From: Pseudomonadota bacterium
Lineage (GTDB): Bacteria > Pseudomonadota > Alphaproteobacteria > Sphingomonadales > Sphingomonadaceae
Direction of reading: 5' to 3'
Length of the DNA: 27,710 bases
Assembly: GCA_023422695.1 (NCBI GenBank)
Contig: JAFAGN010000230.1
Location: 1 to 27,710, forward strand
Shown here piece by piece: positions 15,014 through 22,344 of this stretch (its first letter is position 1; each line of letters begins with the position of its first letter). The translations under genes and the position numbers were made by a program. The notes under the pieces were generated by a model. It was not told the origin of the DNA and made no database searches. It was given only the letters and a program-made list of their open reading frames with translations.

Positions 15014-15043
15014 GAAGACGAGCGTCGCGAAGACGAGCGTCGG
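15014..15043. repeat. Tandem 15-bp repeat
   Basis: GAAGACGAGCGTCGC (15014-15028) followed directly by GAAGACGAGCGTCGG (15029-15043); they differ at the last base only. It lies in the leader of the 558-aa gene, 23-52 bp before its start. Confidence 0.8.
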
Positions 15044-15057
15044 CGATTGCGCCGACG
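15038..15057 (-). promoter_or_regulatory. Hairpin in the leader of the transposon gene
   Basis: CGTCGGCG, loop ATTG, CGCCGACG: a perfect 8-bp GC-rich stem overlapping the second tandem repeat. It could attenuate transcription entering from the rnhA side or shape the leader RNA. No T-tract follows on the minus strand. Confidence 0.45.
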
Positions 15058-15306
15058 AAAGTCGGCTCATCGTTGAATTGGTTTGTCGTCAGGTCTCGAT
15101 CGCGCTGTTATGTTGGCGATCGTCTTTCCGCGCCGTTGGTTCCACCGTTCCGCACTCATGGTCGGGTCAGCGAATGGTGGACAGCTTGGACAACTAATGG
15201 TGTTTTCTGAAAAGCGAAGTTGTCTCGCTCGTCACGTAAAACCGGCAGTTTCGGGACTGGAAAGTGGCAGAAGCACCGGCTACTCAACGCGTAGAGCGCT
15301 TCAACA

Positions 15307-15330
15307 GGACAACTTACGCCCTATCTATCA
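15307..15330 (-). repeat. Right terminal inverted repeat, overlapping the rnhA stop codon
   Basis: Reads TGATAGATA-GGGCG-TAAGTTGTCC inward on the minus strand. The TAA inside it (15314-15316) is the stop codon now used by rnhA. Confidence 0.85.
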
Positions 15331-15784
15331 GCGCCCGCGCGATTTCCAGCGCGGCATCGCTTGCCAGCTGATCGGCGATTTCATTGTCGCCATGCCCGGC
15401 GTGACCCTTGACCCACAGCCATTCGATGTCGTGCCGTTTGGCTTCGACCAGCAGCCGCTGCCATAAATCGGCGTTGGCGACGGGTTTTTTAGCGGCGGTC
15501 TTCCACCCGTTTTTCTGCCAGCCAAAGATCCATTTGGTGATGCCGTCGCGGACATAGACGCTGTCGGTGGACAGCTCGACGTTGCATCGCCGCTTGAGCG
15601 CCGCCAGCGCCTCTATCGCCGCCAGCAGTTCCATCCGGTTGTTCGTGGTATCGGGTTCACCCCCCGACAGCTTTTTCACCACATCGCCCCAGCGCAGGAC
15701 CGCGCCCCAGCCGCCCGGACCGGGGTTACCCTTGCACGCGCCGTCGGTCGCGACGATCACCGTCCTTGGTCGTTCTTCGGTCAT
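15314..15784 (-). CDS. rnhA: Ribonuclease HI, C-terminus altered by transposon insertion
   Basis: 156 aa. RNase HI cleaves the RNA strand of RNA:DNA hybrids using two metal ions. The catalytic set is present: Asp14 (ATDGACKGNPG), Glu52 (NNRMELLAAIE), Asp74 (LSTDSVYV), His128 in VKGHAGH and Asp138 (NEIADQLA). It overlaps the thrB stop as ATGA, so it is translated from the ispH-thrB-rnhA operon. Residues 152-156 (LIDRA) and the TAA stop are encoded by the end of the transposon; without the insertion the protein would end ...EIARAR. The change is beyond the last catalytic residue, so activity should be kept. The native transcript terminator, if any, is now displaced. Confidence 0.95.
   Translation of the reverse strand: MTEERPRTVIVATDGACKGNPGPGGWGAVLRWGDVVKKLSGGEPDTTNNRMELLAAIEALAALKRRCNVELSTDSVYVRDGITKWIFGWQKNGWKTAAKKPVANADLWQRLLVEAKRHDIEWLWVKGHAGHGDNEIADQLASDAALEIARALIDRA
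15331..15335. repeat. Right target-site duplication GCGCC
   Basis: Five bases just outside the CA end, identical to 13166-13170. It lies within codons 150-152 of rnhA. Confidence 0.8.
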
Positions 15785-16743
15785 ACTGCGGCAAACAGAC
15801 TGGCTGCATCGTCCGCGCGATAGCGCAGCAGACGGGCAAGGAACGGCGACGGGTCTTTGCGGGTGACCAAGGCGTCGGCGGGGGTGTGAACCCAGTCGTG
15901 CGCGCGCGTCAGCAGGAACCGCAACGCCGCGCCGCGCGCCAGCGTCGGCAGGGCGTCAATCTCGGCATCGGTCAACGCAACTTCGCGCGCGTAACCGCGC
16001 ATCAACGCGCGCGCCAGCGCCGGATCGCAGGTGCTGCCGTCTGCGGAAAAGGTCCATGCCGCGTGGGTGATCACCAGATCATAGGCGCGGAAATCGGTCG
16101 CGGCGAAATAGAAGTCGATCAGGCCGGTGACGCGGTCGCCGAGCATCAGCACATTGTCGGGAAACAGGTCGGCGTGAATGACATGCGCGGGCAGGTGGTT
16201 CGGCCAATGGGCGTCCAGATACGCCAGTTCTTCGTCGACGATGGCTTGCAGACCGGGCCGTACCGCATCGAGATCGCCGGTCGCATTGGCCACATCGCGC
16301 CAATGACGATGCCCCATGCTGTTCGCGCGCGTGTCCGCGTAGCTTTCAAGCGCGCGGTGCATCGCGCCGAGCGCGGCGCCCGCCGCCTCGCATTGATCGG
16401 GGGTCGGGAGGGTCAGCGAAATGCCCGACAGGAACTGGATGATGCACGCGGCGCGGCCCGAAATCTGCTGGATCGCGATGCCGTCGCGGTCGCGGATCAT
16501 CGCCGGGACCGGGCAGCCGCTGTCGGCCAGATGGTTGAGCAGATTGACGAAGAAGGGAAGGTCTTCCTCGCGCACGCGTTTTTCGTACAGCGTCAGGATG
16601 AACCGGCCGCCGGTCGTTTCGAGCAGAAAATTGCTGTTCTCGACGCCTTCCGCAATGCCTTTGCACGACAGCACGCTGCCGATGTCATAGCGCGCGACCA
16701 GCGCGGCGAGATCGCCCGGCTCGACATGGGTATAGACCGCCAT
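15781..16743 (-). CDS. thrB: Homoserine kinase (ThrB2, APH-fold type)
   Basis: 320 aa with the aminoglycoside phosphotransferase/choline-kinase fold: EGVENSNFLLETTGGRFILTLYEKR (nucleotide-binding lobe), the catalytic HADLFPDNVL with His190, Asp192 and Asn197, and the metal-binding Asp210 in GLIDFYFA. This form of homoserine kinase, unrelated to the GHMP enzyme of E. coli, is the usual one in alphaproteobacteria. It makes O-phosphohomoserine for threonine synthesis in the cytosol. It overlaps ispH by one base (TGATG) and rnhA by four (ATGA). The ispH-thrB-rnhA order is common in alphaproteobacteria and supports the call over a generic kinase. Confidence 0.92.
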   Translation of the reverse strand: MAVYTHVEPGDLAALVARYDIGSVLSCKGIAEGVENSNFLLETTGGRFILTLYEKRVREEDLPFFVNLLNHLADSGCPVPAMIRDRDGIAIQQISGRAACIIQFLSGISLTLPTPDQCEAAGAALGAMHRALESYADTRANSMGHRHWRDVANATGDLDAVRPGLQAIVDEELAYLDAHWPNHLPAHVIHADLFPDNVLMLGDRVTGLIDFYFAATDFRAYDLVITHAAWTFSADGSTCDPALARALMRGYAREVALTDAEIDALPTLARGAALRFLLTRAHDWVHTPADALVTRKDPSPFLARLLRYRADDAASLFAAV

Positions 16744-17729
16744 CAGGCGCCAGCCGGCTCAAGCCCGCGCGGCAGCTTGAACACCATATTTTCCTCGGCC
16801 GTCACCACCACTTCTTCGGCGACCCGGCGGTGCGCGGCAATGGCGTCGATTACTTCGCGGACCAGCGTTTCCGGGGCGCTAGCCCCGGCGGTAATGCCCA
16901 AAGTCGCGATGTCGGCCAGCCAGGCGGCATCGACGTCGGTGCCGCGCTGAACCAGATGCGAAGGCGTCCCCATGCGCTCGGCAACCTCAACAAGGCGCAA
17001 GCTGTTCGAACTGTTTGGCGCGCCGATCACGATCATGCGGTCGCAATCGCCGGCGATCGCTTTGACCGCGTCCTGCCGGTTCGACGTTGCGTAGCAGATA
17101 TCCTCGCCACGCGGACCGGTGATCGCCGGGAACCGGTGCTGCAGCGCGGTCACGATGTCGCGCGTATCGTCGACCGACAGCGTGGTCTGCGTCAGGAACG
17201 CCAGCATGTCGGGTTCCTGCGGTGCCAGCGCCGCCACATCGTCGACCGATTCGACCAGCGTCATGGCGCCGTCGGGCAGCTGGCCGAGGGTCCCGATAAC
17301 TTCGGGATGACCGGCGTGGCCGACAAAGATGATGTGGCGGCCACCCTCGTGCGCGCGTTCGGCCTGGCGGTGGACCTTTGACACCAGCGGACAGGTCGCG
17401 TCGATATAGTCGAGCCCGCGCATCTCGGCCTTTGCCGGTACCGCTTTCGGGACGCCATGCGCGCTGAACACGACCGGCACGCCGTCGGGCACCTGGTCGA
17501 GCGATTCGACAAAAATCGCCCCCTTCGCCTTCAGCGTATCGACCACATAACGGTTGTGGACGATTTCGTGGCGGACATAGACGGGCGCGCCATAGCGTTC
17601 GAGCGCCAGCTCCACGATCCGGATCGCGCGATCGACGCCCGCGCAAAAACCGCGCGGGGCAGCAATCAAAAGCCTGAGTTCTGCCGGTTCGCCGCCATTC
17701 GGGCGCAGTGTCGATTGCGGTGCGTTCAT
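16743..17729 (-). CDS. ispH: 4-hydroxy-3-methylbut-2-enyl diphosphate reductase
   Basis: 328 aa. The last enzyme of the non-mevalonate isoprenoid pathway, converting HMBPP to IPP and DMAPP with a [4Fe-4S] cluster. The three cluster cysteines are visible in PRGFCAGVDRA (Cys29), DATCPLVSKVH and EDICYATSNRQ. Substrate-binding histidines lie in HEIVHNRYVVD, SAHGVPKAV and VGHAGHPEV, and the conserved QTTLS and APNSSNS motifs are present. The length matches the family. It heads the ispH-thrB-rnhA operon and is divergent from the lipoprotein gene at 17891. Confidence 0.96.
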   Translation of the reverse strand: MNAPQSTLRPNGGEPAELRLLIAAPRGFCAGVDRAIRIVELALERYGAPVYVRHEIVHNRYVVDTLKAKGAIFVESLDQVPDGVPVVFSAHGVPKAVPAKAEMRGLDYIDATCPLVSKVHRQAERAHEGGRHIIFVGHAGHPEVIGTLGQLPDGAMTLVESVDDVAALAPQEPDMLAFLTQTTLSVDDTRDIVTALQHRFPAITGPRGEDICYATSNRQDAVKAIAGDCDRMIVIGAPNSSNSLRLVEVAERMGTPSHLVQRGTDVDAAWLADIATLGITAGASAPETLVREVIDAIAAHRRVAEEVVVTAEENMVFKLPRGLEPAGA

Positions 17730-17890
17730 GATGGGGGCGCTCTAGCGCAGCAGGCCATATAGCGTAAAGCCGCTTCACACCGTTGCGCCGCGTTCATCGC
17801 ACCGATAAGAAGCGGCGCGCATGAAGCGGGATCAACCGTCCCGGCTGACCTTCGTCTGGTCAGTGCGCCTGTTTGGAAAGCCCGATTATC

Positions 17891-18562
17891 ATGATGTCCA
17901 TTTCGTTCGTGCCCCGTAAGTTTCTGACCGTGCTGTGCGGCACGGCAGCCATGGCGACGGTGGCAGGATGCGCAAAGGACAATGACATCGACGTGGCCGG
18001 CGGCGTTGGCATCACCGCGACGCGCAGCGCCTGTCCCGCGGTCGCGGTGCCGCTGCACACCGGCGACGTTACCCTGTTCGACCCGGCGACCAGCCGCGAT
18101 GCGAGCGCGATCGACGTCGTCGCCGCGATTACCAATGTCACACCAGTGTGCAACGACGCGAGCGAGAAGGTCTATCAGCTGGCCAGCTTCGACGTCGTCG
18201 CGACGCGCCGCGACGCTGGTCCCGCGCGCTCGATCACCTTGCCTTACTACGGGACGGTGTTGCAGGGCGGCACCGCTGTGGTCGCGAAGCGGCTGGGCAA
18301 TGTCGTGGTGAGCTTCCCCGAAGGACAGACGCGTGGCACGGGCCGGGCGCAGGCATCGGCCTATATCGACCGCGCCGCTGCGACGCTGCCCGCCGATATT
18401 CAGGAACGCATTACCCGCCGCCGCAAGGCAGGCGATCAGGACGCCGCAATCGATCCGCTGAGCCAACCCGAAGTGCGCGCCGCGGTGCAGCGCGCCAGCT
18501 TTGAATTGCTGATCGGCTTTCAGCTGACGCAGGAACAGCTCGAATATAACGTCCGACGATAA
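17891..18562 (+). CDS. Predicted lipoprotein of unknown function (223 aa)
   Basis: ATG 17891 is preferred: GGAAAG lies ~10 bases upstream and it opens onto a signal with charged n-region (FVPRKF), hydrophobic core and lipobox VAGC (residue ~25), followed by AKDND. The mature protein has a beta-rich domain (VAVPLHTGDVTLFDP, NVTPVCND, YQLASFDVVATRRDAG, GNVVVSFPEG), then an acidic/basic helix-rich C-terminus (ADIQERITRRRKAGDQD, VRAAVQRASFELLIGFQLTQEQLEYN). The second half resembles uncharacterised sphingomonad lipoproteins, but I can name no family. It should reside on the periplasmic face of a membrane. A strong terminator separates it from argS. Confidence 0.78.
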   Translation: MMSISFVPRKFLTVLCGTAAMATVAGCAKDNDIDVAGGVGITATRSACPAVAVPLHTGDVTLFDPATSRDASAIDVVAAITNVTPVCNDASEKVYQLASFDVVATRRDAGPARSITLPYYGTVLQGGTAVVAKRLGNVVVSFPEGQTRGTGRAQASAYIDRAAATLPADIQERITRRRKAGDQDAAIDPLSQPEVRAAVQRASFELLIGFQLTQEQLEYNVRR

Positions 18563-18600
18563 GGATCGCGGCGGCGCGTTCGCGCCGTTCGCCCAGCTTC

Positions 18601-18634
18601 GCCCTGCGCGCCGTTCGGGCGACGCAGGGCTTTT
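18601..18634 (+). terminator. Rho-independent terminator after the lipoprotein gene
   Basis: GCCCTGCG (18601-18608) pairs with CGCAGGGC (18623-18630), followed by TTTT. The loop contains a smaller GCC/GGC pairing. It ends the lipoprotein transcript before argS. Confidence 0.7.
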
Positions 18635-18698
18635 CGCGTGTGCCAAGCTGCGATAGGGCGCGCGCAAGACATCTCCTGACCCAAGATAGGCCCAGACC

Positions 18699-20426
18699 GT
18701 GACCCTGTTCAGCCGCTTTTCGACTCATATTGGCAACGCGCTCGATGCGCTTGCAGCCCGTGACGCCTTGCCCGCCGGCCTTGACCGCGCGGCGATCAGC
18801 GTCGAGCCGCCGCGCGATCCTGCGCACGGCGATGTGGCAACCAACGCCGCGATGGTGCTTGCCAAACCCGCCGGGATGAACCCGCGCGCGCTCGCCGACC
18901 TGCTCGTTGCCGAACTCGCGGCGCTGGGCGAAGTGACCGAGGCGAGCGTCGCCGGCCCCGGCTTTATCAACCTGCGGCTCGTCGATGGCAGCTGGCGCGA
19001 CGAACTGGCGCTGATCCACACCGAAGCGGGCGATTATGGTCGGTCGGCGATGGGGCAGGGGCGGCGCGTCAACGTCGAATATGTGTCGGCGAACCCGACC
19101 GGCCCGATGCACGTCGGCCATTGCCGCGGCGCCGTGGTCGGCGATGCGCTGGCGGCGCTGCTGGAATATGCGGGGCATGACGTGATCCGCGAATATTATG
19201 TCAACGACGCTGGAGCGCAGGTCGATGTTCTCGCCCGCTCGGTCCATCTGCGTTACCGCGAAGCGCTTGGCGAAGATGTCGGCGCGATCCCGGAGGGGCT
19301 TTACCCCGGCGACTATCTGGTCCCGGTCGCGGGCAAGCTGGCGACCGAATATGGCGATCGCTTTGTCGGCGCACCCGAAGAGGCATGGCTGGGCCTGTTC
19401 CGCGCTGAGGCGGTCAGCGCGATGATGGACATGATCCGCGCCGATTTGGCCAAGCTCGGTATCCATCACGACCTGTTTTCGTCCGAGGCCGAGTTGCAGG
19501 CCGCAGGCAAGCCGGCCGATGCGGAGGCATGGCTGCGTGACCATGATCTCGTTTATGATGGCATTCTGGAAGCGCCGAAGGGCGAAACGCCAGAGGATTG
19601 GGAACCGGTCGAACTGCCACTCTTCCGCTCGACCCGATTTGGCGATGATCAGGACCGCCCGATCAAGAAATCGGACGGCAGCTGGACCTATTTCGGCGCT
19701 GACCTCGCCTATCATTTTCAGAAAAGCCAGACTGCCGACGAGTTGATCGACATCTGGGGCGCCGATCATGCGGGGACCGTCAAGCGGATCAAGGCGGCGG
19801 TTGCGGCGTTGACCGACGGCAAGAAGAAATTCGACGTCAAGCTGGTCCAGATGGTCCGCCTGCTCAAAAATGGCGAACCGTTCAAAATGTCGAAGCGCGC
19901 AGGCAACTTCGTGACGCTCGCCGACATCGTCGACGAGGTCGGCAAGGATGCGGTGCGCTTCACCATGCTGACGCGCAAGGCCGATGCGCAGATGGATTTC
20001 GATTTCGCCAAGGTGGTCGAGGCGTCACGCGACAACCCGGTCTTTTATGTGCAATATGCGCACGCCCGGATCGCGTCGCTGAAGCGCAAGCTGGCCGATG
20101 CTGGGGTCGCACCCGCCGCGCCCAACGCGGAACGGTTCGATGCCTATGAACTCGGGCTGGTCAAACTGCTCGCACAGTTCCCGCGGATCGTCGAAGCCGC
20201 GGCCGCGGCGCGCGAGCCGCACCGGATCGCATTCTACCTGGCCGACGTGGCGGCGGCGTTCCACGCGTGGTGGAACCTTGGTAACGATCGGCCCGACGCC
20301 CGTGTCATTTTGGCAAACGATCCCGAATTGACCGCGACCCGCCTTTATTTGGCCGATGGAATCGGGCAGGTTATCCGAAACGGGCTGCACCTGATGGGGG
20401 TAGAGGCGCTCGAGGAGATGAACTGA
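18699..20426 (+). CDS. argS: Arginyl-tRNA synthetase
   Basis: 575 aa, class I aminoacyl-tRNA synthetase that charges tRNA-Arg. It has the N-terminal ArgRS tRNA-recognition domain (residues ~1-100, VAGPGFINLRL at its end). The HIGH-type signature is HVGH (138-141) in ANPTGPMHVGHCRG, and the KMSKR motif (396-400) is complete. The DALR anticodon-binding domain forms the C-terminus (YVQYAHARIASL, HRIAFYLADVAAAFHAWWN). The start is GTG 18699, with only a weak AAGATAGG upstream; a shortened form is unlikely because TLFSRFSTHI is a normal ArgRS N-terminus. Its TGA overlaps the next ATG by one base. Confidence 0.95.
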   Translation: MTLFSRFSTHIGNALDALAARDALPAGLDRAAISVEPPRDPAHGDVATNAAMVLAKPAGMNPRALADLLVAELAALGEVTEASVAGPGFINLRLVDGSWRDELALIHTEAGDYGRSAMGQGRRVNVEYVSANPTGPMHVGHCRGAVVGDALAALLEYAGHDVIREYYVNDAGAQVDVLARSVHLRYREALGEDVGAIPEGLYPGDYLVPVAGKLATEYGDRFVGAPEEAWLGLFRAEAVSAMMDMIRADLAKLGIHHDLFSSEAELQAAGKPADAEAWLRDHDLVYDGILEAPKGETPEDWEPVELPLFRSTRFGDDQDRPIKKSDGSWTYFGADLAYHFQKSQTADELIDIWGADHAGTVKRIKAAVAALTDGKKKFDVKLVQMVRLLKNGEPFKMSKRAGNFVTLADIVDEVGKDAVRFTMLTRKADAQMDFDFAKVVEASRDNPVFYVQYAHARIASLKRKLADAGVAPAAPNAERFDAYELGLVKLLAQFPRIVEAAAAAREPHRIAFYLADVAAAFHAWWNLGNDRPDARVILANDPELTATRLYLADGIGQVIRNGLHLMGVEALEEMN

Positions 20427-21220
20427 TGGCCGAGGACAAGAACGCCGAACAGGGCGAAGCGGGGCTGGGGCTGGAAAACGAAGATCGGCTGCCGTGGCTC
20501 GAAGCCGCCGACGGGGTCGAGGAAGATGGCGAGGTTTCGCCCGCGCGTTTGCTCGTCATGGTGCTCGGCGGCCTGTTGCTGATCGGCGCGGTGCTGGGCG
20601 CCCTGTGGTGGGTCCAGAACGGCGGCGCGCGCGGCAAGGGCGAGTTGATCGCGGCGCAGGATGGCAATTACAAGGTTGCGCCCAAGAATGACGGTGCCAA
20701 GACCTTTGAAGGCGAGGGCGATGCCAGCTTCTCGGCCAGCGAAGGCGCCGAACCGGCGGGCAAGGTCGATCCGACCCGGATGCCCGAAGAGCCCGCGGTA
20801 ACCCCGCAGGAGCGCGAGGCGGCGAAGGCGGCAGCGGACAAGGCCGCGGCAGAAAAGGCTGCTGCGGCAAAGGCGAAGGCCAAGCCCGCGCCTGCGCCCG
20901 CCAAGGCCGAACCGAAGCTTGCAGCGGCGCCTGCCAAGGCGCCCGCCGCACCGGCCAAGCCAGTGGCAGCGCCCGCAGCGGCGGGATCGGCGATGATCCA
21001 GCTCGGCGCATTCAGCAGCGATGCGGCGGCGGCGAAGGCATGGACCAACCTGTCGAAGCGTTTCGCCTATCTGGCCGATCTCACCAAATCGGTATCGCCC
21101 GCGAAGGTTGGCGACGGCACCGTCTATCGCCTGCGCGTATCGGCGGGGACGGCAGCTAATGCCGCGAATTTGTGCGGAAAATTGCGCGTTGCGGGTGAAA
21201 ATTGCGTCGTCGTTCGCTGA
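20426..21220 (+). CDS. SPOR-domain cell-envelope protein
   Basis: 264 aa. An acidic cytoplasmic N-terminus (~1-45), one membrane helix (LLVMVLGGLLLIGAVLGALWW, ~44-64), a long Ala/Lys/Pro-rich periplasmic linker (~115-190), and a C-terminal SPOR domain (SAMIQLGAFSSDAAAAKAW to the end) of ~75 residues. SPOR domains bind denuded glycan strands of septal peptidoglycan. The topology resembles FtsN, but this form is widespread in alphaproteobacteria next to argS and its role in division is inferred. The linker's repeated AAAKA/AAEKA stretches are low-complexity. It is translationally coupled to argS, with nagZ following. Confidence 0.88.
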   Translation: MAEDKNAEQGEAGLGLENEDRLPWLEAADGVEEDGEVSPARLLVMVLGGLLLIGAVLGALWWVQNGGARGKGELIAAQDGNYKVAPKNDGAKTFEGEGDASFSASEGAEPAGKVDPTRMPEEPAVTPQEREAAKAAADKAAAEKAAAAKAKAKPAPAPAKAEPKLAAAPAKAPAAPAKPVAAPAAAGSAMIQLGAFSSDAAAAKAWTNLSKRFAYLADLTKSVSPAKVGDGTVYRLRVSAGTAANAANLCGKLRVAGENCVVVR

Positions 21221-21328
21221 TTCGGCCCGTTTGGCCGCAGACTCCGTTGGTACAATCGCGTCGCTATGGCATGTTGCACCATGTGGTAGCCGCATGAGGG
21301 GGCGGCGGCCGATGGAGTTTGCGATACG

Positions 21329-22336
21329 ATGATACCCGCTATTTTCGGCCTGTCGGGACTGACCCTCACCGACAACGAGCGCGCCTTCTTTCGCGACAGC
21401 GATCCCGCAGGCTACATCCTGTTTGGGCGCAATATCGAAAACCGCGAACAGTTGCGGCGGTTAACCGACGAGCTGCGCGCGCTCGACGGGCGGACCAACG
21501 TGCCGATCCTGATCGATCAGGAGGGCGGCCGCGTGGCGCGGATGAAATCGCCCGAATGGCCTGCGTTTCCAAGCGGCGCGACCTTTGACGCGCTGTACGA
21601 CCGCGCCCCGGCAAGCGCGATCGAAGCGGCGCGGCTCAACGCGATGGCGCTGGCCGCGATGCTGTCCGAGGTCGGGATCAACGTCGATTGCCTGCCGCTG
21701 CTCGACGTGCGCCAACCCGGGGCGAGCGACGTCATCGGCGACCGCGCGCTGGGCAGCGAACCGATGCGCGTCGCGGCGCTTGGCCGCGCGATCCTGGGCG
21801 GTTTGCAGGACGGCGGCGTCGTCGGCATCGTCAAGCATATCCCGGGTCACGGCCGCGCACTGCTCGACACGCACGAGGCGCTGCCGGTGGTGACGGCGTC
21901 CGACCGCGATCTGCAGACCGATCTGGCGCCCTTCGCCGCACTGCGCGACGCGGCGATGGCGATGACCTGCCATGTGATTTTCGAAGCCTGGGATCCGGAC
22001 CGGCCAGCAACGCTGTCGCCGATCGTCATCGATAGCGTGATCCGTCAGCGCATCGGTTTCCACGGGCTGTTGATGTCCGATGACCTGGATATGAAAGCCT
22101 TGTCAGGCGACGTGCCGTCGCGCGCCGCCGATGCGGTCGCGGCGGGGTGCGATATTGCGCTCAATTGCTGGGCGAAGATGGACGACATGATCGGGATCGC
22201 CAACGCGCTCGATCCGATCAGCACCATATCGCGCGCCAGGCTGGAGGGCGCGATGGACCGCATCGCGGGGGTCGGCGACGAGCGTGCGTTTGCAACGCTG
22301 GTCGACCAGCGTGACGCTCTGCTTGCGGTCGCCTAA
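21329..22336 (+). CDS. nagZ: Beta-N-acetylhexosaminidase (GH3)
   Basis: 335 aa with the NagZ features PAIFGLSGLTLTDNERAFF, LIDQEGGRVARM, INVDCLPLLDV, the acid/base loop KHIPGHG (Lys169, His170, His174), and MSDDLDMKAL, which carries the nucleophile aspartate. No signal peptide: cytosolic. NagZ removes GlcNAc from 1,6-anhydro-muropeptides in peptidoglycan recycling, a reaction whose products feed AmpC induction in species that have it. It follows the SPOR gene by 108 bp and is nine bases from scpA. The upstream gap shows no clear promoter. Confidence 0.93.
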   Translation: MIPAIFGLSGLTLTDNERAFFRDSDPAGYILFGRNIENREQLRRLTDELRALDGRTNVPILIDQEGGRVARMKSPEWPAFPSGATFDALYDRAPASAIEAARLNAMALAAMLSEVGINVDCLPLLDVRQPGASDVIGDRALGSEPMRVAALGRAILGGLQDGGVVGIVKHIPGHGRALLDTHEALPVVTASDRDLQTDLAPFAALRDAAMAMTCHVIFEAWDPDRPATLSPIVIDSVIRQRIGFHGLLMSDDLDMKALSGDVPSRAADAVAAGCDIALNCWAKMDDMIGIANALDPISTISRARLEGAMDRIAGVGDERAFATLVDQRDALLAVA

Positions 22337-22344
22337 ATCCGGCA

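Larger units (their letters stand above)
14992..15306. other. Non-coding right end of the transposon
   Basis: No convincing gene in ~315 bp. Features seen: a tandem 15-bp repeat at 15014-15043, a perfect hairpin at 15038-15057, a second end motif GGACAACTAATG (15188-15199, one mismatch to the left-end form) 119 bp from the terminal copy, and an oppositely oriented AAGTTGTCT (15217-15225). It should also contain the promoter of the 558-aa gene, which I could not pinpoint. Confidence 0.6.
13171..15330. mobile_element. 2,160-bp Tn7/Tn5053/Mu-type transposon inserted at the 3' end of rnhA
   Basis: The element starts 5'-TGATAGA and ends TCTATCA-3'. Its 24-bp terminal inverted repeats match at 20 positions and share the block TAAGTTGTCC. 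It is flanked by a perfect 5-bp duplication GCGCC (13166-13170 and 15331-15335). TG...CA ends, a 5-bp duplication and repeated end motifs inside both termini are known hallmarks of the Tn7/Tn5053/Mu-like DDE transposons. Base composition is visibly less GC-rich than in the flanking genes. Only one substantial gene is present, the 558-aa frame on the minus strand, and no transposase is recognised, so it is probably mobilised in trans. Deleting the element plus one target copy restores a continuous rnhA ending ...EIARAR-stop. Confidence 0.85.

Noticed and set aside
15003..15197. 64-codon plus-strand frame in the transposon right end
   Set aside because: It runs through the tandem repeat, the hairpin and the inner end motif, lacks a ribosome site, and has no recognisable features.
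18411..19769. 452-codon open frame on the minus strand
   Set aside because: Antisense of argS, which carries both class I signatures.
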